DNA of 5,808 nucleotides from the NCBI GenBank assembly GCA_964571815.1, contig CAZNDN010000201.1, forward strand, positions 1 through 5,808, read 5' to 3'. The position numbers were made by a program, and so were the translations under genes. Positions 1 to 5,808 of this stretch are shown in pieces. The notes below the pieces were generated by a model. That model was not told the origin of the DNA and made no database searches. It saw only the letters and a program-made list of their open reading frames with translations. Source of the DNA: CAZNDN01 sp964571815 (GTDB lineage Bacteria; Fibrobacterota; Chitinivibrionia; Chitinivibrionales; WJKA01). The first letter of the stretch is position 1. Each line of letters starts with the position of its first letter.

Positions 1-1311
1 ATTGCCTGGGAGTGCGTGAATCCGGAATCACTCGATATTTCACTCCGGACATTCAGGCAGGGGGACACCACCAGAGTGGCGGCGTCATGCTGCAATCTCG
101 ACGCCCTCAATCTTGACATCAAGACGGCTTTCCCCGAGCAAACCTGGTCGGCCATGTACTGCTCCTATCCTCTTCGGGGCGACACTTCTCCAACATGGCG
201 GGAAATGGGGGACTACTATCTGTCGTTGCTTGCCGAGCCGTACGAAGCTTCGGCCGGGATCGAAAAGCTGGACTCACTCATCGATACGGGAGGCGGTCAT
301 GATGCAACTGCCCAGGAAGCCTTTCGGGTGGTCACCAGCAGGATTCGTTACCATGCCGACATGGACGAGAGCTATGGCATACTACCCCGGCCCATTTCCA
401 GGACGCTGAGCAACGGATATGGCGATTGTAAAGAGATGTCGATGGTGCTGTGGAATCTTCTGCAACGACGGGGGGTGGAAAGCGGATTGGCCCTGGTCGC
501 AACACCCGGTACGCCGCAGCTCATTGATTCAATTCCGTCACTGAGCGGGTCAAATCACATTATCGTATGGTTTGTCGATGAAAACAACACGATTCGATTT
601 CTCGACCCCACCGTCTACCATGATCATCCATTCATGTCGGTTTCGGGGTTGGTGGGGCAGAAGGTGCATGTGCTCAAACAGGGGCACAGCACTATCGACA
701 CAATCAAGCCCCGCCCCGAATACCGCAGCATCGTGGTTACGCGGGCGCGGATAGGCCGCAGCGATGATCACGAGTGGATTCAACGGGGAAGTGTCATACT
801 CAAGGGGCACATAGCGCACACCCTTTATCCGCGCATGCACCCACTGTCGCCCCGGGAATCGGTCCCGCCGGCACGGCACCTGATGACGGAACTGTTGAAC
901 CTGTCGTGTTCCTCCGTTTCCATCGACAGCCTTTCCCCGGTATGTGTCACTCTCAGCTACACCGCCGATGTGCGCAAGAATGTCGTGGAGATTGACAGGG
1001 GGGGCTTTCGAGTCGATGCGCCTTCCTTGCTGGGAGGTCCGGGACACTACACAACCAGAACCCTTCGAGGGCCGCGCCGCTTTCTCCCTTTCGTGCAGAC
1101 GGACACCTGGCATTTCTCCGGGGAATTCGGCGAGTTTCAACGGCAGTGTATCGATGACGACATCGGTCGCGGGTGCTGGGGGCTGGACGGCTCGACGCTT
1201 ACGAGGAACTACACGCAGTCTTTTCGGATTTCGGGGAGGGAGGACGAAGTGGAAACGAGGAATTTCATTGCACAACGCCGGGCATTCGGCACGACGGCGA
1301 TATGGAGGTAG
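1..1311 (+). CDS. DUF3857/transglutaminase-like protein, 5'-partial, catalytic triad intact
   Basis: The frame is open from the first base of the window to the TAG at 1309-1311, so the true start almost certainly lies upstream. The GTG at 16 has GGGAG only 3 nt before it, too close for a good ribosome binding site, and starting there would cut into a domain. The first ~80 codons look like the end of a DUF3857 domain, including the WREMGDYY segment that usually leads into the transglutaminase-like fold. That fold carries GYGDCKE with the presumed nucleophile Cys (codon 427-429), SNHIIVWF with His (556-558) and FLDPT with Asp (604-606), the Cys-His-Asp triad of the transglutaminase/protease superfamily. 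The last ~190 residues are beta-rich, as in the C-terminal region of DUF3857 proteins. In this family such proteins are usually exported, but the signal peptide is outside the window. It could act as a peptidase, amidase or crosslinking enzyme; the substrate cannot be told from sequence. The next gene, a paralogue, starts 2 bp later. Confidence 0.85.
   Translation: MAWECVNPESLDISLRTFRQGDTTRVAASCCNLDALNLDIKTAFPEQTWSAMYCSYPLRGDTSPTWREMGDYYLSLLAEPYEASAGIEKLDSLIDTGGGHDATAQEAFRVVTSRIRYHADMDESYGILPRPISRTLSNGYGDCKEMSMVLWNLLQRRGVESGLALVATPGTPQLIDSIPSLSGSNHIIVWFVDENNTIRFLDPTVYHDHPFMSVSGLVGQKVHVLKQGHSTIDTIKPRPEYRSIVVTRARIGRSDDHEWIQRGSVILKGHIAHTLYPRMHPLSPRESVPPARHLMTELLNLSCSSVSIDSLSPVCVTLSYTADVRKNVVEIDRGGFRVDAPSLLGGPGHYTTRTLRGPRRFLPFVQTDTWHFSGEFGEFQRQCIDDDIGRGCWGLDGSTLTRNYTQSFRISGREDEVETRNFIAQRRAFGTTAIWR
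1304..1308 (+). promoter_or_regulatory. Shine-Dalgarno GGAGG setting the start of the lipoprotein gene
   Basis: GGAGG lies 5 nt before the ATG at 1314 and inside the last codons of the upstream gene, directly before its TAG stop. It favours ATG 1314 over the in-frame ATG at 1302, which it overlaps, and over longer upstream frames that would run through the preceding gene. The arrangement suggests translational coupling of the two paralogues. Confidence 0.7.
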
Positions 1312-1313
1312 CG

Positions 1314-1406
1314 ATGCGTAGCCCTATCGGCCGGACTTGCGCTTCCCGGCCTGTGCGCTGCATACTCGTGTGTGCCGCGATACTCGGGTGCATGCTGAAT
1401 GGATGT
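1314..1406 (+). other. Lipoprotein signal peptide with lipobox
   Basis: Residues 1-31 of the lipoprotein gene: Arg at 2, 7, 12 and 15, then a hydrophobic core around ILVCAAILGCML, then the lipobox L-N-G-C with Cys31 at 1404-1406. This is a good fit to a signal peptidase II site. Residues after the Cys are V-S-F-S with no Asp at +2, so an inner-membrane retention signal of the enterobacterial kind is absent. Confidence 0.8.
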
Positions 1407-3248
1407 GTTTCCTTCTCGACACCCGAGCTTCTCATGGAACTCGACGCCGGCACTCCGTATCCACCGGAATGGGAAAGCTACGGTGCGTTCTACGAAGTCG
1501 ATGAATTGTTCTTCGAGGCAACATTTCTCGACGGCGGGGCGCTGATCCAATCCCCGGTCACGCGAATAATTGTCAACAAACAGATACGCATTCTCACCAG
1601 GGACGGGATGGCCCATGCTACCGTTCCGGTTACACGGTATGGAGATTCGTTATATTCTTTCTCCTGTACGCTTGTCGATTCAAACGGCCGAACGACCGAG
1701 CTGGATCTGGAGGCGATGAAGCGGGAATATCAGAAGAATGGGGCGGTCGTGTTTCCGCGCGCAGTTGCGCCTTGCCTTCTCAAGGTATATATCGAATTTA
1801 GAGCCTATTCACCGCTGCCGTGGCTGGAACACTGGTTCTCGTCGGGCATACCCATACGGAAAGCTCGTCTGACATTATCCGCCCTCGATAATTTTTCCTA
1901 TGCCTGGAAAGGGTACGGAGGTGTGGGGGAGCCAGAGATCCACCGGGCTGAAACCGGCAAACACACACACCATGTATGGACCCTCACGGACGTGCTTCCT
2001 CCAAAGAAGCTGAGTTACCAGCAATCATTCGATCGGACTCTTCCGCGCGTCTCGCTTGTGCTTAACCGGGCCTTCTCTCAGGAAATACTCACGACCTGGT
2101 CCGACTTGACTTCCTCGTACCGCTCCTATGCGCTTCGGGAAAGTTTCTTTCATTCATCGCGCTATCTCCGGCACGTGACCGACAGTCTGTCATCGGGGAG
2201 TTCTTCCGCCTACGAGGCGGCCGACCGCGTGTTTCAATGGCTGTGCACCAATATCACGGTGGAACAGACGCCGTCAAAAAGGATAAATCCCGACAAGTGC
2301 CTGAAAGAGGGGAAAGCCGATGTGTGGGAGTTCACGGTGATACTGCGGAACGTATTTGAACAACTGGGCCTGAGGAGCGAGGTCCTGGTTACCCGCACAA
2401 GGGAGAAGGGTGGGTTTGATGGGGATTTTGTCACACCCGCGGTGCTCAGGACGCCTCTGGTGGCGGTGACCATAGACTCGGTTCGCTACCTTGCATTCCC
2501 CTACCGGTACGGCGCCAGGCTGGGGGACTACCCGCTTGATTTCTTCGATTTGCAGTGTGTGTCGCTCGCCGACAACAGTATCCGGACAATTCCGGAGCCC
2601 TTGTCGCGCAAGAGTTACATTTTTCAGACGTACACGGTCGATCCCGCGGACAATGACCTTCCGTGCCGTGCCGAAATAGTCTTCAAGGGTCAGGTCGCCT
2701 ACATGCTTCGCGGCATGCTTTTTCAACTCGACGCCGACGATCGACGTGAGTCATTGCAGAAGCTCATATCTTCCTACGGGAAGAGCAACGTCATCAGGGA
2801 CTATGCAATCGACAGCCTTGAACAGCCCGGAAGCGCCTTGCCGATGAGCCTGACGTTTGCCTCGCCGGGCCGGGTTGTCTCCCGGAAAGGACAACGTCAT
2901 ATCCCCTTGTCGCAACTCTTCGATACCCAGTTCGAATCCTACGATACGACACGGAAGGAATTGTTCTGCAGCCGACACCCGCTGTTTCTCTCGACAACGG
3001 TGCATATCCCCCAACACGAGGTCCGGCTGGGGACCGTGTCCATTCCGTGCGCTCCCGTCACCAATGAACTGTTTGCCGTAACCTGTCATGAGCAGCGGAA
3101 TCGTGACGAAGTAGTCTTCAATCGCAGCGTGGACATTTTCCGTGCGGAGCTTTCCGGCCGGCACATGAAGGAGATCTACGAGGACATTCGCATGCTCAAC
3201 GCAACCGAGCAGGCATTTTGTATCGTGCACAACCGAGGTACGCCCTGA
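1314..3248 (+). CDS. DUF3857/transglutaminase-like lipoprotein, catalytic triad lost
   Basis: This gene encodes 644 residues from ATG 1314, chosen for its Shine-Dalgarno and for the signal peptide that begins there. A basic N-terminus and hydrophobic stretch (about 16-28) end in the lipobox L28-N-G-C31, so the mature protein should be lipid-anchored at Cys31. A DUF3857-like domain follows at about 75-235, including the SGIPIRKARLTLS segment. The transglutaminase-like fold is at about 275-420 and a beta-rich C-terminal part at about 430-644, a normal length and order for the family. Against the upstream paralogue, GDCKE aligns with A335-D-V337-W-E, SNHIIV with R379-T-P381-L-V, and FLDPT with L393-A-F395-P-Y. 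Thus Cys, His and Asp are replaced by Val, Pro and Phe. No frameshift or stop interrupts the gene, so it looks like a maintained non-enzymatic relative, perhaps a binding, scaffold or regulatory partner of the upstream protein. That role is inferred; the alignment was made by eye. Confidence 0.88.
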   Translation: MRSPIGRTCASRPVRCILVCAAILGCMLNGCVSFSTPELLMELDAGTPYPPEWESYGAFYEVDELFFEATFLDGGALIQSPVTRIIVNKQIRILTRDGMAHATVPVTRYGDSLYSFSCTLVDSNGRTTELDLEAMKREYQKNGAVVFPRAVAPCLLKVYIEFRAYSPLPWLEHWFSSGIPIRKARLTLSALDNFSYAWKGYGGVGEPEIHRAETGKHTHHVWTLTDVLPPKKLSYQQSFDRTLPRVSLVLNRAFSQEILTTWSDLTSSYRSYALRESFFHSSRYLRHVTDSLSSGSSSAYEAADRVFQWLCTNITVEQTPSKRINPDKCLKEGKADVWEFTVILRNVFEQLGLRSEVLVTRTREKGGFDGDFVTPAVLRTPLVAVTIDSVRYLAFPYRYGARLGDYPLDFFDLQCVSLADNSIRTIPEPLSRKSYIFQTYTVDPADNDLPCRAEIVFKGQVAYMLRGMLFQLDADDRRESLQKLISSYGKSNVIRDYAIDSLEQPGSALPMSLTFASPGRVVSRKGQRHIPLSQLFDTQFESYDTTRKELFCSRHPLFLSTTVHIPQHEVRLGTVSIPCAPVTNELFAVTCHEQRNRDEVVFNRSVDIFRAELSGRHMKEIYEDIRMLNATEQAFCIVHNRGTP

Positions 3249-3251
3249 GGG
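3247..3251 (+). promoter_or_regulatory. Shine-Dalgarno GAGGG for the HzsA-like gene
   Basis: GAGGG overlaps the TGA stop of the lipoprotein gene (3246-3248) and sits 7 nt before ATG 3259. This supports that start and an uninterrupted operon, since the 10 bp between the genes leaves no room for a promoter. Confidence 0.6.
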
Positions 3252-3258
3252 CGTTCGC

Positions 3259-3375
3259 ATGAATGACGGCAGCTTCTTCTATCAGGTTCGAAGGACCGGC
3301 AGACGTGCACGTTGTCCCCTTCTCGCGTTACTGGTTGCCCTGACAAGCCCGGGGGTGGGTTTTACCTCCCGCGCC
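3259..3375 (+). other. Signal peptide of the HzsA-like protein (approximate)
   Basis: The N-terminus has several Arg residues (11, 12, 15, 16, 18), then the hydrophobic stretch CPLLALLVALTSPGVGF (19-35). A plausible signal peptidase I site follows S-R-A near residue 39. Export is expected because the protein has two CxxCH motifs, which are loaded with haem outside the cytoplasm. The exact cleavage point is a guess. Confidence 0.65.
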
Positions 3376-5712
3376 GACACTCCCGTCCCTCCTTTCGTAT
3401 TCACCAAACACTTCGACATGGGCGGATCGCACTACGCCTACACGGAAGCCCTTTCGGACGATTACCGGGAACGCCACTTCTCCGGGGGTTCCGCACTGTG
3501 CCTTCGGCGCACCACGACCTCAGGGTCCGTGATCGACACGCTGCTCAGCTCACCGCAGGGTGTCATTCGCGATCCGGACGTATCGTGGGATGCGGACAGA
3601 ATTCTCTTTTCGTGGAAGAAATCCGACCGCGGTGACGATTACCACCTGTACGAAATGAAACTCCCCTCACGGGAAATCCGTCAACTGACTTTCGGCAAGG
3701 GATTTGCCGATTATGAAGGGGCGTACCTGCCCAACGACGACATCGTTTTCAACTCGAGCCGCTGCGTACAGCGTGTCGACTACTGGTTGACACCGGTCAG
3801 CAACCTGTTCTTGTGCAACAAGGATGGTGAATTCATGCGGCGCATTGCGTACGATCAGGTACATACCAACTATCCCACGGTGCTCTCCGACGGGCGGGTG
3901 ATGTTCACGCGTTGGGAATACAACGACCGGGGACAGATTCATCCGCAGCCGCTGTTCGTGATGAACCCCGACGGTACCATGCAGACGGAGCTGTACGGCA
4001 ACAACTCCTGGTTCCCGGTGTCGCTTCTTCATGCGCGCGATATCCCCGGAACGGGTAAGGTCGTTGCCGTGCTCAGCGGTCATCATTGCAGGCAAAACGG
4101 AAAACCGGCGATCATCAATCCGCGGGTTGCTCGAAACTGTGAACTGGGATCATCCGTGCGCACCTGCGGCATCGAGTACCTGGAGGACGTGACGGGCACG
4201 AAATACGAGAACGCATTTGTCGAGGGCAGAGAGGGGCGCTGGGGCCGGGAAGGCAACCAGTACCAGTATCCGTATCCGTTGAGCGAAGAGGAGTTCCTTA
4301 TTGGAGGACGACTGGGGACGGACGAGCATTTCAAGATCTACTATTTCAAGAAAGGCCAACCACCCCGTGTCCTGGTGAGCGATCCCGATATTTCCTGCAA
4401 TCAACCGGTTCCGCTTGTCGCACGGCCCCGGCCGCCGCGAATAGCCTCGAAGGTGGACTATCGCGAAACGACCGGCACGTTTTCCATACAGAATATCTAC
4501 GTGGGAGGAGGCCTGAGGGGGGTTGATCCGGGAACGATCAAGAAGCTGCGGGTGATAGCCCTGGAGTATCGTGCCGAGACCATGGAAGGCTCACACAAGG
4601 TGAGCGGCCCCGCCGGTTTTGCACCGGTGCACCTGCCGGTGGCCCTGGAGAACGGCTCGTGGGACGTCAAGCGGGTGCTGGGAGATGCGACGGTGTACGA
4701 TGACGGCTCGACTTACTTCGAGGTTCCTGCCCGGACCCCGGTGTATTTCCAGGCCCTCGACGAGAGAGGGTATGCCGTGCAGAGCATGCGAAGCTGGTCG
4801 ACGCTGCAGCCGGGTGAGCATTTCGGTTGCGTGGGATGTCACGAGAACAAGCTGGAAGCGCCTCCTCCGATGAGCGGGACGAGCATGGCGATGGCCGGCG
4901 GAGTTGAAAAACTCTCTCCGTTCTATGGACCTGCTCGCGGATTCAGTTTTATCGAGGAGATTCAGCCCATTCTTGACAAGCACTGCATCTCGTGCCACGA
5001 CTCATCGCACAAGAAACTCGACCTCACCGATCGCCTTTTCACCGCGTACAACCGTCGCTGGACCGTCTCATACCGCAACCTGTTCAAATATATCTCGGTT
5101 ATCGGAGTCCAGTCGGTGCCGACTATGCTGCCGCCGTACGCAGCCGGTGCACACAACAGCCTGCTGATCAGGCATCTGGAAACGGGCCACACGGCGATTC
5201 CGTTTCCGGGGGACTCGCTGTCGCTCTCCGGCGAAGAGATTCACAAAGTGGCCTGCTGGATCGATCTTTTAGCCCCGTTTGCCGGCGACTACACCGAGAA
5301 CCTGACCGAAGAGGCGCTGGAAGTCTACAACCGCGGCCTCGAAAAGAGAGCCCGGTGGGAGCGTGAAGAGGCCGAAAACATTTCGAACTATGTCGCATGG
5401 AAAGGGACACGCGCTGGGAGGGAAGACCGCGGGATTCGAGCCGTCGAGGGGCCGGTGATTGAGAGGACCCGTTTCGACGCCGACGGGAGGTTATGGGTCG
5501 ATTTCGCGGACAATGCTCCCGCGGTTTCCGCTGTTTCGCTTTTCGATATTGCCGGAAGGCGACGTCTTACAGTCCACGTTGGTGAATCGAACCCCGGAAG
5601 CGCCGACTCTGGAAGAAACATGCCGCTTGGGGAAGGGATCTATGTGCTGAGGACGGTGGGAGGCGCTACGGCATTCAGGTGTTTTGTCACCACCCGGCGT
5701 AATGAACGATAA
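3259..5712 (+). CDS. HzsA-like exported dihaem c-type cytochrome with T9SS-like C-terminal domain
   Basis: This gene encodes 817 residues with these parts in order. A Sec-type signal peptide spans about 1-39. A beta-propeller-like region (PD40/TolB-like strands) covers about 90-390 and includes SGHHCRQNGKP (273-283) and YPYPLSEEEFLIGG (337-350), which I recognise from the HzsA-like family. A middle domain like that of the hydrazine synthase alpha subunit spans about 395-530 and ends in GEHFGCVGCHE. The second haem site, C576-I-S-C-H580, follows FIEEIQPILDKH as in many bacterial dihaem proteins, with the PPYAAGAHNSLL and CWIDLLAPFAGDY segments downstream. A charged helical linker lies at about 682-714, and a beta-rich tail at about 735-817 resembles a T9SS sorting domain. 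Haem attachment should occur in the periplasm. The family relationship is strong, but no HzsB/HzsC-type gene is visible here, so hydrazine synthesis is not supported. Electron transfer or redox catalysis on an unknown substrate is more likely. The gene follows the lipoprotein gene by 10 bp. Confidence 0.85.
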   Translation: MNDGSFFYQVRRTGRRARCPLLALLVALTSPGVGFTSRADTPVPPFVFTKHFDMGGSHYAYTEALSDDYRERHFSGGSALCLRRTTTSGSVIDTLLSSPQGVIRDPDVSWDADRILFSWKKSDRGDDYHLYEMKLPSREIRQLTFGKGFADYEGAYLPNDDIVFNSSRCVQRVDYWLTPVSNLFLCNKDGEFMRRIAYDQVHTNYPTVLSDGRVMFTRWEYNDRGQIHPQPLFVMNPDGTMQTELYGNNSWFPVSLLHARDIPGTGKVVAVLSGHHCRQNGKPAIINPRVARNCELGSSVRTCGIEYLEDVTGTKYENAFVEGREGRWGREGNQYQYPYPLSEEEFLIGGRLGTDEHFKIYYFKKGQPPRVLVSDPDISCNQPVPLVARPRPPRIASKVDYRETTGTFSIQNIYVGGGLRGVDPGTIKKLRVIALEYRAETMEGSHKVSGPAGFAPVHLPVALENGSWDVKRVLGDATVYDDGSTYFEVPARTPVYFQALDERGYAVQSMRSWSTLQPGEHFGCVGCHENKLEAPPPMSGTSMAMAGGVEKLSPFYGPARGFSFIEEIQPILDKHCISCHDSSHKKLDLTDRLFTAYNRRWTVSYRNLFKYISVIGVQSVPTMLPPYAAGAHNSLLIRHLETGHTAIPFPGDSLSLSGEEIHKVACWIDLLAPFAGDYTENLTEEALEVYNRGLEKRARWEREEAENISNYVAWKGTRAGREDRGIRAVEGPVIERTRFDADGRLWVDFADNAPAVSAVSLFDIAGRRRLTVHVGESNPGSADSGRNMPLGEGIYVLRTVGGATAFRCFVTTRRNER
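4441..4848 (+). other. HZS-alpha-type middle domain region (approximate)
   Basis: About residues 395-530 of the HzsA-like protein. They contain the strands KKLRVIALEYR, a GFAPVHLPVALENGSWDVK segment, a D-D-G-S-T-Y-F-E-V-P turn, PVYFQALDERGYAVQSMRSW and the closing GEHFGCVGCHE. This series is the hallmark by which I recognise relatives of the hydrazine synthase alpha subunit. Boundaries are estimated by eye. Confidence 0.7.
4828..4842 (+). other. Haem c attachment motif 1, CVGCH
   Basis: Codons for C524-V-G-C527-H528, a canonical CxxCH at the end of the HZS-alpha-like middle domain. It corresponds in position to the catalytic haem of hydrazine synthase alpha. The following residues are ENKLEAPPP, with no tyrosine until Y556. 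Confidence 0.85.
4984..4998 (+). other. Haem c attachment motif 2, CISCH
   Basis: Codons for C576-I-S-C579-H580, preceded by EEIQPILDKH, a context common in c-type cytochrome domains. The Cys pairs of the two motifs are 52 residues apart. Candidate distal ligands downstream include M623, H632, H639, H644 and H662; sequence alone does not choose among them. Confidence 0.85.
5461..5709 (+). other. T9SS-like C-terminal sorting domain (type A pattern)
   Basis: Residues 735-817 of the HzsA-like protein read as a small beta-sandwich tail. It has GRLWVDF, then V-S-L-F-D-I-A-G-R-R (759-768), then L-G-E-G-I-Y-V-L-R (790-798), a short turn and a last strand, ending with Arg residues. The order 'lfDi-GR ... 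GiYvlr' is the usual signature of type A sorting domains in FCB bacteria. A FlgD-like Ig fold gives a similar pattern, so secretion by T9SS is probable rather than certain. Confidence 0.6.
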
Positions 5713-5728
5713 TGAGAACCGCCGGGTG
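5691..5728 (+). repeat. Inverted repeat straddling the stop codon of the HzsA-like gene
   Basis: CACCCGGCG (5691-5699) is perfectly complementary to CGCCGGGTG (5720-5728) across a 20-nt loop that contains the TAA stop. The upstream GTCAC (5686-5690) repeats part of the arm and can pair with GTGAC (5726-5730) in an alternative, bulged structure. No T-run follows, so it is not a standard intrinsic terminator. It may be a weak or Rho-assisted end, an mRNA-stabilising hairpin, or chance. Confidence 0.4.
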
Positions 5729-5808
5729 ACCACAACTGGAGTACAGCGCTATTCCGGGTCGGACCAACCGAAATGCCGAAATTGAGCCCCAATCGACAAT
5801 TTTGCTCC
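5713..5808. other. Non-coding end of the window
   Basis: Ninety-six bases follow the last stop. They hold the right arm of the inverted repeat at the stop codon and a second weak one: CGAAATTG (5777-5784) pairs with CAATTTTG (5797-5804) with one G-T pair and a 12-nt loop. An ATG at 5773 opens a frame of 12 codons to the window edge but has no convincing ribosome binding site. No -10/-35 promoter was recognised on either strand. Confidence 0.5.

Noticed and set aside
16..18. GTG as the real start of the first gene
   Set aside because: The frame stays open to the window edge, the GGGAG is only 3 nt away, and the DUF3857 domain would be cut. The gene is better read as truncated by the window.
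550..1275. Minus-strand open frame of 241 codons
   Set aside because: It lies wholly antisense to the transglutaminase-like gene, shows no recognisable domain, and its Arg/Pro-rich composition is typical of a shadow frame in GC-rich coding DNA.
1173..1313. Upstream in-frame extension of the lipoprotein gene to a start near 1173 or 1302
   Set aside because: It would overlap the preceding gene by up to 139 bp and bury the signal peptide and lipobox inside the protein. GGAGG at 1304-1308 fits ATG 1314.
3259..3375. Tat signal in the HzsA-like protein from its RR pairs
   Set aside because: VRRTGRRARC lacks the S-R-R-x-F-L-K pattern, and haem c proteins normally use Sec.
3259..5712. Genuine anammox hydrazine synthase subunit (hzsA)
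   Set aside because: The domain match is to the wider family. The tyrosine after the first CxxCH is absent, a T9SS-like tail is present, and no HzsB/HzsC-type gene is adjacent.
5773..5808. Start of a further gene (M-P-K-L-S-P) running out of the window
   Set aside because: Only 12 codons are visible, with no convincing Shine-Dalgarno and no recognisable protein sequence.

Overview
The window carries three genes on the + strand, packed head to tail with gaps of 2 and 10 bp, and the layout looks like the 3' part of an operon. It is moderately GC-rich. No RNA gene, insertion sequence, CRISPR array or recognisable promoter was found, and the minus-strand open frames look like shadows of the three genes.

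Layout: nt 1-1311 is the 3' portion of a gene for a DUF3857/transglutaminase-like protein that keeps its Cys-His-Asp triad; its start lies upstream of the window. Nt 1314-3248 is a complete lipoprotein gene of the same architecture (lipobox, DUF3857, transglutaminase-like fold, C-terminal beta-rich part), but all three triad positions are replaced (Val, Pro, Phe), so it is probably a non-catalytic paralogue. Nt 3259-5712 encodes an exported 817-residue protein related to the hydrazine synthase alpha subunit (HzsA): a beta-propeller-like N-terminal half, the HZS-alpha-type middle domain, two CxxCH haem c motifs, a helical linker and a C-terminal segment resembling a type IX secretion (T9SS) sorting domain. 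Nt 5713-5808 is mostly non-coding and holds two weak inverted repeats.

Organism: HzsA-like dihaem proteins of this kind are known from Planctomycetota and other bacteria, while the T9SS-like tail points to the FCB group (for example Fibrobacterota/Chitinispirillia, Gemmatimonadota or related candidate phyla). This assignment is inferred from domain content only. All three products appear to act outside the cytoplasm. The spacing and the Shine-Dalgarno motif inside the end of the first gene suggest coordinated expression. A working picture is an envelope or cell-surface module in which a dihaem cytochrome is made together with an active/inactive transglutaminase-like pair. The substrate is unknown, and nothing visible supports hydrazine synthesis or anammox.
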